From positions 46,662-110,661 of the forward strand of contig JAQCEQ010000003.1 in assembly GCA_027618565.1 (NCBI GenBank): DNA of 64,000 bases, written 5' to 3'. Every line of letters begins with the position of its first letter. The stretch's first letter is position 1. The position numbers and the translations under genes were made by a program. The DNA is from Planctomycetota bacterium. Its GTDB lineage: Bacteria; Planctomycetota; Phycisphaerae; Phycisphaerales; SM1A02. The notes under the pieces were generated by a model. It had not been told where the DNA came from. It searched no databases and worked only from the letters and a program-made list of their open reading frames with translations. Shown piece after piece: positions 49,073 through 58,400 of this stretch.

Positions 49073-52000
49073 ACTGCGTACCCACGACCGCCCTGCCGCG
49101 AAGCGCCGCCATGAGCCGTGGCAACACGCTTGTGCTGGTGACGGCGATACTGGTCCTCCTCGCGATTGTCGCCGTGGCCTACCTCTCGCGCACGCAGGCC
49201 GGGCGTAGCACGGCGGCGGCGCAGCAACTGGCGAATTCGCGTGGCGAACGGATCGATGCGCTGAGCGACAACCTCGCGCAGGTCATTTCCGAGGCGCTCT
49301 TCGTGCGACCCGCCGATCCAGCTGACCCGTGGCTCCAGATCCCGCCGGACAGCGGGTCCCAGATGCCCACGCCGTCGCCGTCGCGGCCGCGCGGTGCCGT
49401 GGACCCGAACGCGCACCGATACAGCATTGATGCGCTGGACCTCTTCAATACGGTGGAGGACGCCGACCTGGACGGCTTGCTCACGGCAGCCCTTGGGGGC
49501 GACGGCATTCCCGAGGGCTACAACTACGCGCCGTATGTGGTGCAGGCGTGGACCAACTGGCCGGATGTCTTTGGCGTGTTCCCGGGTGACGGCAACCCTG
49601 CCGGCAACCCGTCGTACGGCGACTCACGGTGGCTGCGAAGTGCCGAGCCGGTCCGGCAGCTGATCTCGCCCAACCTGGCCAATCCTCCAATTCCAAATGG
49701 TTCTCCATTCGGGGACTTCACGCATTGGCAGCACTTGTCATGGCTTCCGACGGCGGACAATGGCTGGCGGCTGGTGACGGACCTCAAGGATGTGGACCTG
49801 TCGCTTGCTGCGTCCATCGCGTTCGCGCCGCAGAATCTCGGCTCGCCGCTGATTGGACAAGCCGGCTGGGCGCTGGACATGCCCTACGAGCAGTGGCTGC
49901 CGGATGCCATCCCCGATGTCTCATACCGGCAGCACCTGAATGGCTCCAACGGATCCCTGCTGGTGGCACAGCAGTTCCGGACGCACGCGCAGTCGTGGTT
50001 CGCCAACTACTACAACCTGGTCGGGGTCAATCCGGCGAATGCCGATCCCTTGCCCAACTTCTTCCGGCTTGCCTCCTGGGGCCCGCCCACGGACGAGTAT
50101 GTCGACGGCAGTCCGCGGCAGCTGATCACGCGCACGCTGGCTGACGCAGACGGTGATGGATTCACCGATTCATACTGGTTCCTGGCTCCCACCAGCACCG
50201 ATCGTGGCGTTCGCCAGGCCGTCGCGGTGTCCATCACGGACAACAGCGCGCTGGTCAATGCCAATGTCGCGACCCGATTTGACCGCCGGACTTCGTTTGG
50301 AGCCACGCCCGCGGATGTGGCCTTGGTGGGTTCGATGGACCTCATCGGCGGGAACTTGAACGACTTCGACCTCCCCGTGGGCCTCTTCACAGATCCTGCC
50401 AATCAGCCGGAGGCGGGCACCGGGGCCATCCCCTCCGCCAACTTCCTCTATCCGCCGACGCGAGTCCGCTACGACGAGGCGATGTACGGCGCCGCATCCA
50501 ACGCCTCGAGCCCTTCCGCAACGCCGACCATGGTGCTGACGGGTGATGCTGACAATCCAACTTTCCTTCGCGCGCTTGGCGCGGTGCGGCAGACGACGGC
50601 CGGCGGTTCAAGCCTGTTGGATCCCTTCCGCTACCAGCTTCGCGATGCGAATGAACGGGTCCGCTGGTTCAAGGCGATGGGCCAGGACGGTGAGGTGAAC
50701 AGCTGGATCAACCCTGACGACACGGCATCCGGCGGTCCCGGTGCCTCAGTCTTCCTCCGAACGGCCGGCGGGGATCCTCCAGCGCGGCTTCGTCCCTTTG
50801 ACGAGAGTGACGAGATCGAGTTGCGGATGTATGCCTCCAGCAACAACGCGTCCGTGCTGTCACGGTTTGAACGCGCGGTGCAGCGGACGGACGCCTTGGG
50901 CGCCGGGGCGGATGCCAACCCGGACACCTATTACGACTTCCTCCGTGCCAGCAACGACCGGCTGGAGACATTGGACGAACTGGATTGGCAGGCAGCCGGC
51001 ACGAGTGGTCAGTGGACTCGCTTCCGCCGCCTGAACGCACAGCAGCTGCTGCGCGACAATCGCCGCAAGCTCACGCTCTTTTCCGGCGCGCGCAACGAGA
51101 TGCTGCCGCCGTGGCTGTGGACCACTCCTCGTGGCAATTTTGACTTTCAGACGGGCGTGTGGAGTTACCTCAGTGGCTGTTCGCCAACACAAGTCTGGCC
51201 GGCTCCTGCCGTAGCACCAAATGCGTCCGCACAAGCCAGTGTTGGGTACATCGCCGGCAACGGGTACTCCCGGAACGACTGGCTGGCGTGGAATCGAAAG
51301 GTGGACCTTCGACAGGCTGCCGTGGAGCCGATCTACGACCCGAGCTGGACGCTGACCAACGGTTCTGCGATGCGGTACGCCCGCACACAATTCCTCAACC
51401 AGATGTCCAGGGTCCTTGAGAGATCGCTCCTGGATCCGCCGGTCGATGTGGCAAACCCCAATGAGGATCGGGCCACCTATTTCGGGATCCAGGAACCTGG
51501 CAGCAGTGCCGTGCTCACCACGCGCCGGATGGTCGCATCGTGGGCTGCCAACATCGAGACCTTCCGAGATCCCCCCAAGGTGCAGCCCGACGGGTCGTTT
51601 GTGGATCATCCGTTCCATCCGTCGGAGGCGTACACCATCCAAGAAGATGTGGGTGGGAGCGAGTCTCGTTCCTACATCGGCTACGAGAAGCAGCCGTACA
51701 TCCAGGAAGTGTTCTTCGCGCTGGTGTATCCAAACAGCACCGTGCCTCCCGGGTGGCCGACTGCGGGGCAGGAGCAGGTCCCGCCGGGATACCCCAGTGG
51801 TGGCGAGCAATTCGTGACCTATGACGTGGGAGGTGGCGACGATCAGCAGCCGGCCGTCGTCCTCGCGGTGCAGATCGCCAATCCGCATCACGAGCCGATC
51901 CAGCTGCAGAACTTTGCCGTCCGCGCGTTTGGGCAGACCTTCCGGTTCGGGCAGCTGGCCTCGACCGGATGGGGCTACGGCGTGACACCCGTCCTCGGTC

Positions 52001-54519
52001 CAGCCACGGAGACCGCGCCGCGCAGTGCCATCGTCTTCTGCTGCCCGAAGCAACTCTCGGCGGACACGGCGTTCCGGGCGAAGTGGATGGATTTCCTGGA
52101 TATCACCCACGAGTGGCTCCGATCGGGCGCACCGGCAACCGCGCCCACGGTTCACCCCTATCCGAGCAATCTTCAGGCAGAGTTGGCGGCGGCGGGTGCG
52201 GCGGGGTTCCAGCCCTGGCCACTGGCCCCGGACCAGACCGAGACCGACCTCTTCGAGGACGCCACCACCGCCTACCCGGACACCATGGTGTTCAATGCCA
52301 CGCAGGAGCCTGGCAACATCTTCGGCCGTTGGGACGAGGGAACGACCCAGAGTGGCGTGGCGAAGTACCGCACCTTCATCGATGGCACCACCAGTCCAAC
52401 AGTGGAGTTGCTCCGCACCATCATCCCGCTGGACCCGGTGAACGGCGTGGCGGAAATCGTGGTGGACCGACTCGAGAATGAATTCAATGCGGATGCCGGC
52501 GACTTCCGCGATGCCCTCACGCGACTGCTCGATGCCACCGGGGAGCATGTGCCACCGCCTCCTTCGGCCTACGACGCGGCAGCCGACCCAACGGTCGGCG
52601 GAACTCAGACTCCCACTTTCAACGGGGTTCGGCTTGGAACGACCGGCGACTTCTTCTGCACCTGGGTGCGTGTCGCACGCCCATGGTCGTTTGACACGGA
52701 CAAGGACGGTGCCTTCGAGCTGAGCGAACGAGCGCCACGGTTCGTGGTGGCTTCCGGTGCCCGTCCCATCCGTGTCACGGACGAGCAAAAGTCGATGGAG
52801 GGCGGGTCCACGCGCCCCAAGGCAGGCAGCATTTGGGACGAGGCGCAGGATCCTGACGGTGCGGCGCTCGCGACGCCTCAACCCTGGTTCGCCACCACGA
52901 CGCTGGACATCTTTGGTCGATTGGTGCGTGGCAAGCCCACCAACTTCAATTCGCAGGGCGTCTACCTGGGCACCACCGGGACCGACCGGCTGTCCACTGC
53001 CTTCAACTACCCGCAATCCACGACGTGGGGCGACTACTCCGGCACCTCCCCGGGCGGGCTGGGCGGCATCGTTGTGCAACCCGGCGACAAGGGGCTGGAG
53101 CCGGATACGGCGACCGATGGACAGCAATGCGAGATCTGGCGCGGCACGCTGGACATGACTTGGAAGGACCGTGACTTTGACTTGATCGGCGAGGTGGCCA
53201 ATGTGTTCCAGTGGGGACCGGTGCTCTCGGGCGGCAGTACGTACGCCACCTTCAGCGAGATCATGTCGGGTGAAGTGGACGAGTACCCGATCATCAAGGG
53301 ACCGTGGGTGGAGGATGATGGGACCACGGTGACTGCCACCGACGGGACGCTGGCCAATCGGCTCAGCTTCCCCTACGACCCCGCCAACGCGAACCAGACC
53401 GACCCGCACTTGTATGACCCGACGCTGACCCGGACCATGCTGCGCAGTGTGGCGGCGTACTTGCCGGCGATTCCCGCTGGTTGTGCCGTCTTTGACGGCT
53501 TCACCCTTGATGACCGCGGCGCCGCCTATGTCGCCGGCAGTTACGCTGAGCTGCAGCAGGGCGGATCCACGCAGGCCCAGCGCGAGGCCAGCCAGGCGCG
53601 TGCGGAAGATCGCCGATTCCGGTTGGCGATGGGGTATACGGCGGAGTCCACGCCGGGCCTGATCAACCTGAACACCGCCATCCTGGAATCGCTCAACGCG
53701 ATGCCGTTCATGCGCGCGCTCGTCGTGAATGAGCAGGCGGCGGGACCGATGTGGGCCACGACCGGCGGCGCGGGACCAGACCTGGTGGGGAGCGGTTGGG
53801 ACACCTCGCTCACTCCACTGGTGCGCGTGCCGTCATCGATGTTGCTGTATCGCGACTTGCGCGGTGGGTCCATTGGCTACGACCCCGCGAACACCACCGC
53901 ACCGCCGCTGTACACCGATCGAGGACTGGTCCCCGACCAGATTCCGGGCACCCCTGGCATGTGGGCCGGCATGCGGCGTGGACAGGGCATCTGGTCGCTG
54001 GGCGAACTGGCGCTGTTGACAAGAACGGTTGGGCAGAATTCGACCGCGCAGTACCCGGCGTGGGGGCGGAACTGGAGCATCCAATTCGCGGGGATGAACC
54101 CGTACGGAGGAGATCCCCTCTCGCCGACCTACCCCCAGGAGAACATTGGCTGGTACTCCGGCGCAAGCCTGGACGCGAGGATCTCGCTGGACCGCACTCC
54201 CGCGGTGGTGCAGTCTGACCTGGTGCTCACCACCCAGGTGGAGCCGACGATCGCCAGCAGTGATGGCGATGTGGGAACGGCTGAGGAACTCAATATGTTG
54301 CAGTCGGCGATGTCAAACATCGCGTCCGTGCGCAGCGACTTTTTCACCGTCCACTTCTTGGTGCGCACCTTCCGCGCCAACAGCCTGACGGGTCGATGGG
54401 ACGCCACGGACCCGGATGCGGTCATCGACGAATCACGCTATGTCATGTTGGTGGACCGGACGCCGGTCGATCGACCGGGGCAGAAGCCGCGCATTCGGTA
54501 CTTCACCAAGGTGCCGTGA
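49069..54519 (+). CDS. Giant GspK/PilX-like tip-complex protein (1816 aa)
   Basis: 1816 residues from ATG 49069, overlapping the previous stop as ATGA. The N-terminus SRGNTLVLVTAILVLLAIVAVAYLSRTQAG is a single membrane helix after a RG motif and lacks Glu+5, as GspK and PilX subunits do. Around residue 1530, TPGLINLNTAILESLNAMP matches the GspK signature INxNTAxxxVLxALPG. Between lie Asp-rich loops (LADADGDGFTDSYWF), then SITDNSALVNANVATRFD and many Trp/Tyr/Pro-rich segments. GspK is usually about 320 residues and caps the pseudopilus tip. A protein five times larger would project far beyond the membrane. It is intact, with no stop, frameshift or change in coding bias. Confidence 0.83.
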   Translation: MNCVPTTALPRSAAMSRGNTLVLVTAILVLLAIVAVAYLSRTQAGRSTAAAQQLANSRGERIDALSDNLAQVISEALFVRPADPADPWLQIPPDSGSQMPTPSPSRPRGAVDPNAHRYSIDALDLFNTVEDADLDGLLTAALGGDGIPEGYNYAPYVVQAWTNWPDVFGVFPGDGNPAGNPSYGDSRWLRSAEPVRQLISPNLANPPIPNGSPFGDFTHWQHLSWLPTADNGWRLVTDLKDVDLSLAASIAFAPQNLGSPLIGQAGWALDMPYEQWLPDAIPDVSYRQHLNGSNGSLLVAQQFRTHAQSWFANYYNLVGVNPANADPLPNFFRLASWGPPTDEYVDGSPRQLITRTLADADGDGFTDSYWFLAPTSTDRGVRQAVAVSITDNSALVNANVATRFDRRTSFGATPADVALVGSMDLIGGNLNDFDLPVGLFTDPANQPEAGTGAIPSANFLYPPTRVRYDEAMYGAASNASSPSATPTMVLTGDADNPTFLRALGAVRQTTAGGSSLLDPFRYQLRDANERVRWFKAMGQDGEVNSWINPDDTASGGPGASVFLRTAGGDPPARLRPFDESDEIELRMYASSNNASVLSRFERAVQRTDALGAGADANPDTYYDFLRASNDRLETLDELDWQAAGTSGQWTRFRRLNAQQLLRDNRRKLTLFSGARNEMLPPWLWTTPRGNFDFQTGVWSYLSGCSPTQVWPAPAVAPNASAQASVGYIAGNGYSRNDWLAWNRKVDLRQAAVEPIYDPSWTLTNGSAMRYARTQFLNQMSRVLERSLLDPPVDVANPNEDRATYFGIQEPGSSAVLTTRRMVASWAANIETFRDPPKVQPDGSFVDHPFHPSEAYTIQEDVGGSESRSYIGYEKQPYIQEVFFALVYPNSTVPPGWPTAGQEQVPPGYPSGGEQFVTYDVGGGDDQQPAVVLAVQIANPHHEPIQLQNFAVRAFGQTFRFGQLASTGWGYGVTPVLGPATETAPRSAIVFCCPKQLSADTAFRAKWMDFLDITHEWLRSGAPATAPTVHPYPSNLQAELAAAGAAGFQPWPLAPDQTETDLFEDATTAYPDTMVFNATQEPGNIFGRWDEGTTQSGVAKYRTFIDGTTSPTVELLRTIIPLDPVNGVAEIVVDRLENEFNADAGDFRDALTRLLDATGEHVPPPPSAYDAAADPTVGGTQTPTFNGVRLGTTGDFFCTWVRVARPWSFDTDKDGAFELSERAPRFVVASGARPIRVTDEQKSMEGGSTRPKAGSIWDEAQDPDGAALATPQPWFATTTLDIFGRLVRGKPTNFNSQGVYLGTTGTDRLSTAFNYPQSTTWGDYSGTSPGGLGGIVVQPGDKGLEPDTATDGQQCEIWRGTLDMTWKDRDFDLIGEVANVFQWGPVLSGGSTYATFSEIMSGEVDEYPIIKGPWVEDDGTTVTATDGTLANRLSFPYDPANANQTDPHLYDPTLTRTMLRSVAAYLPAIPAGCAVFDGFTLDDRGAAYVAGSYAELQQGGSTQAQREASQARAEDRRFRLAMGYTAESTPGLINLNTAILESLNAMPFMRALVVNEQAAGPMWATTGGAGPDLVGSGWDTSLTPLVRVPSSMLLYRDLRGGSIGYDPANTTAPPLYTDRGLVPDQIPGTPGMWAGMRRGQGIWSLGELALLTRTVGQNSTAQYPAWGRNWSIQFAGMNPYGGDPLSPTYPQENIGWYSGASLDARISLDRTPAVVQSDLVLTTQVEPTIASSDGDVGTAEELNMLQSAMSNIASVRSDFFTVHFLVRTFRANSLTGRWDATDPDAVIDESRYVMLVDRTPVDRPGQKPRIRYFTKVP

Positions 54520-54523
54520 TCGA

Positions 54524-55279
54524 ATGAGCCTCGTGTCGACGACGCAGCCCGTGGCCTCCAGCCTGCCTCCCCGTGCCGAGGGGATGCCTAGGCATGTTGC
54601 GATCATCATGGATGGCAACGGAAGGTGGGCTGCGGCGCAGGGATTGCCTCGCCTCATGGGCCACCAAAAGGGCGTGGCGACTGTGCGCACCGTGACGGAG
54701 GCGTGCGCGGTGCGTGGCATCGAGGTCCTGACGCTGTACTCCTTCAGCAGCGAGAACTGGTCGCGCGCCGCCGAGGAGGTGGAGGGGCTCATGGGTCTGG
54801 CCAGGATCCAGTTGGCCGTGCAGCGCACCGAGCTCAGGAAGAACAATGTCAGGGTCCTGCACCTGGGCCGCCGCGAAGGACTGCCTACGCAGGTCCTTGA
54901 AGAGCTGGACAAGACCGTGAGCGCGACGGCAGCGTGCACGGGGATCACCCTGGTTGCGGCGCTCAACTATGGATCGCGTGCAGAGATCGTGGATGCCGCA
55001 CGTGAACTTGCCAAGCGGGTGGCGGAAGGGGGGCTGGCTCCCCAGGAGATCACCGAGTCGATGTTCGCGTCGTGCCTGGGGACGGCCGGTTTGCCCGACC
55101 CGGACCTGGTGATCCGGACGGCCGGCGAGATGCGCCTCTCCAACTACCTCCTGTGGCAGGCCAGCTACGCCGAGTTCATCTCCGTCCCGACCCTCTGGCC
55201 GGACTTCAACGAAGACGACCTCTCCCGGGCCCTCGAGGATTTTCGCCGCCGCACGAGGACCTTTGGGGGCAGGCGATGA
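54524..55279 (+). CDS. uppS: Undecaprenyl (polyprenyl) diphosphate synthase
   Basis: 251 residues. ATG 54524 lies four bases after the pilus-operon stop. The cis-prenyltransferase signatures are HVAIIMDGNGRWA with the catalytic Asp30, LTLYSFSSENWSR, and the C-terminal PDPDLVIRTAGEMRLSNYLLWQASYAE. It elongates farnesyl diphosphate to the C55 carrier lipid for peptidoglycan and surface glycans. Its stop overlaps an ATG of the Cys-rich gene (ATGA at 55276). The UbiA-family gene at 62.2 kb also handles polyprenyl substrates but is far away. Confidence 0.96.
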   Translation: MSLVSTTQPVASSLPPRAEGMPRHVAIIMDGNGRWAAAQGLPRLMGHQKGVATVRTVTEACAVRGIEVLTLYSFSSENWSRAAEEVEGLMGLARIQLAVQRTELRKNNVRVLHLGRREGLPTQVLEELDKTVSATAACTGITLVAALNYGSRAEIVDAARELAKRVAEGGLAPQEITESMFASCLGTAGLPDPDLVIRTAGEMRLSNYLLWQASYAEFISVPTLWPDFNEDDLSRALEDFRRRTRTFGGRR

Positions 55280-55416
55280 CCCCACCGCAGCCAGCCTCGC
55301 CATGCAGCCGAGCGATTCCTGCTGCCAAAGTCGCATTTGGCGTGTGCGGGGCTACACTTGGCATGCTCTGGCGAGCCGCGTGGGCGCGCCAGCGGCGCCG
55401 CACTGCAACGGACGGA

Positions 55417-58400
55417 ATGGCCACGAATATGGATCGAGCGAGTTGTTGGATCGACCCAGTATGGCGGAGCGGCCTCACCCGTGTCGTGGCACTGGTTGTG
55501 GTCGTGGTGTGCGGTGGCGACTGGGTCCGGGGCGCCGCAGCGCAGATACCGTGGCCAGCGGTGACGGGCACCTTCGGGGACCTCAACGACGACCGCCGCG
55601 TCAACAATAGAGACCTGGATGTGATCTCCGCGGACTTTGCCTCAGGCGTCTACCAGGCGAGGAGCGACCTCAACCGAGACGGAGTCGTCAACCAGCGCGA
55701 TGTCACCGACTTGCAGCGGGCGGTGGACTTCTCCAATGCGGACAATCTCCGCATCCCCCAGTTCTATTTCAGCGAGCTCCGCTGGGGTCGACCTAACTTT
55801 GGTGGGCTTGACCAGGCCCGGTTCATCGAATTCGGCATCACCACCCAGCCGGTCACCACCCAATTCACGGGGGTGTTTCCCGCGGGCGTGTTCTATCTCG
55901 CCATCGCCAAGCAGGGATCGGGGCAGCTGGCGGAACAGGGGGTGATCGTCGCCGTGGAGGACCTGAGTGGCAAGGTGTTCGGGACGATTGGATCCGGCGC
56001 CAACAAGTGCCTGCTTCTGGACCCCGACTACCAGAACACGACCTTTCCGTTGCCCTTGCCACCGGAGGCCGAGACCCCGCGCAATTACGCGCAGCGGAAC
56101 CTCGGCGATCCTGTTTCGACGGTTCCAAGCATCTCGGCCTTCTATGAAGACCTGAATGTGGTGCACTTGCTGGTGTACCGCCGCCCCTCGGCGGGCGCGT
56201 ACTCATCGCCCGTGGCGCGACCCGACATCGGTCAGGATGTGGACGAGGTTCCATCACCCGGGTGCCAGATCGACAACCGCAGCGGCACGGTTGGGGACCA
56301 GGTGCCGCCGTGGGACTTCATCCTGGATGGCGTGACGCTCCTGCGCAGTTCCAACTCATCGCAGAATGCGACCTACGGCTGTCCCTATGCCAAAGGCAGT
56401 TTCTTCTCCGTTCCCCCGGATGGGCAGGCGGCCACCTACCACGCATGGCGTTGCGAACCGTTCGGCACCTGGCGAAGTTTCAGCCCGCTCGCCTACGGCG
56501 CCGACACTCCAGGGGCCAAGAACGCCGAGTGCCAGCCTGAGGCGTACTGCGGCTCGGTCGGCGCAGGCGACTGCTTCAGCAGTTCCATCGGTCCCTACTG
56601 CAACGACGCCGAGTGCTGCAACTATGTCTGCAACGTCGATTCGGCGTGCTGTTCCGTGCGATGGGATTCCTCGTGTGCCGAATTGGCGCAGGCCCAGTGC
56701 ACCAGTTGCGGCGGCCTTGGCACGGGCGGCTGCCTGGATCCGCATGACAACCCGTACTGCGACGACCCCGCGTGCTGCTCGGCCATTTGTGCGATCTACC
56801 CGCTGTGCTGCATCCTGGATTGGGACGCTTCCTGTGCCGAACAGGCGCAGGAGGAGTGCCTCTCCTGCGGCGACGCCCTGGCGGGGCCGTGCTCCCTCGT
56901 GCACGCGTACCCCAATTGTTCCGATGCCGTGTGTTGCGAGACGGTCTGCAGCGCGGACCCCACCTGCTGCACGGCTTCGTGGGACCAGCCGTGCGTGGAT
57001 TACGCGGCGGACTACTGCAATGCGTCGCAATGTGGTTCGCCGTCGGCGGGATCGTGCTGTCTCTCCAAGGCCACGCCCGGCTGCAACGACGAGACGGTCT
57101 GCGGGATCGTGTGCACGAAGGATCCGTATTGTTGCACGGTCCGGTGGGACATCTTCTGCGCGCAGCTGGCCGATGACTATGTGCTCGGCGGATGCGCGTG
57201 CGGGCCCATCGGAGACCCGCCCTCGCCGTACTTCGGCTGCTTCGACACGAATGCAGGCCCCGGATGCGATGACTGGGCCTGCTGTGACACCGTGTGCAAT
57301 GCCGACGGCTTCTGCTGCGGCGTGGAGTGGGACAGCGCCTGCGTGGCGGTCGCCCAGTCGCTCTGCTCGGAGCACTTTGCCGACACCTGCGGCCTCCAGC
57401 TGGACAACGACCCACTGGCCATGAGTTGCTTGGTTCCCCATGTCACGCCGGGTTGTGACGATGGTGGGTGCTGCGACACAGTCTGCTCCCTGGATCCGCT
57501 CTGCTGCGATCCTGCCAATGGCTGGGATGCCAGCTGCGTGAAGCTGGCGCAGTCGGAGTGCGAATCCTGCGGCGAGGCTCTGACCGAGTCGTGCTATGTC
57601 GCCCATGGATCGCCCTCGTGCAACCTGGGCAGCTGCTGTGAGGCCGTCTGTGCGGCAGACCCGTTCTGCTGCGAGTTTGAGTGGGATTTCACCTGCGCGG
57701 CACTGGCGGTGGATTCCCTCTGCCCAGAGCCAATCGAGCAGTGCGGCGCGGACGGGCTTCGCCCGTGCGAGACCTGGAGCACGCTCCCCGGGTGCAGCGA
57801 CGACGACTGCTGCACGATGATCTGCACGCAGTACGACCCGTTCTGCTGCGAGGCTCGCTGGGATGCCATTTGCGTGCAGGAGGCCATCACCTTCTGCCGT
57901 CCTCCGCTCGGCTCCGGGCGCGGTGACTGCCTGCAGGTCCATGACGAGCCTGGCTGCGCGGATGCGAACTGCACCGCGACCGTCTGTTCCGTCGACCCAG
58001 CCTGCTGCGAGGACCTGCTCTTCTGGGACCAGTCCTGCGTGAACGCCGCTAGCGTGCTCTGCCTGGTGACCGGTTCCTGCCCGTCACAGGGGTCGCCGTT
58101 CAGCCCGCGCAACGAGCCCGGCTGCGATGACATCGCCTGCTGCAATGTGGTGTGCGGTGTGGATCCCACCTGCTGCAACGAGTCGTGGGACGCCAGTTGC
58201 GTCCAGACGGCACTGGTCTACTGCAAGCCTTTCCCCCAGTGGGAGTGCCCGTGCTTTGGCAGCCCGTTTGAGATTCACGACAACCCCGGCTCCAACGACG
58301 AGTCATGCTGTTCGGTGGTGTGCCAAGTGGATCCCGGTTGTTGCATCGACTCCTGGGACGAAGGGTGCGTCTCCAAGGCGCGAGATCTCTGCTGTGGGCC

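Noticed and set aside
56356..57942. A 528-codon minus-strand frame inside the Cys-repeat gene
   Set aside because: It is the antisense shadow of the repeat array. Its Ala/Arg-rich translation has no Cys pattern or recognisable domain, whereas the plus frame has strict repeat conservation.
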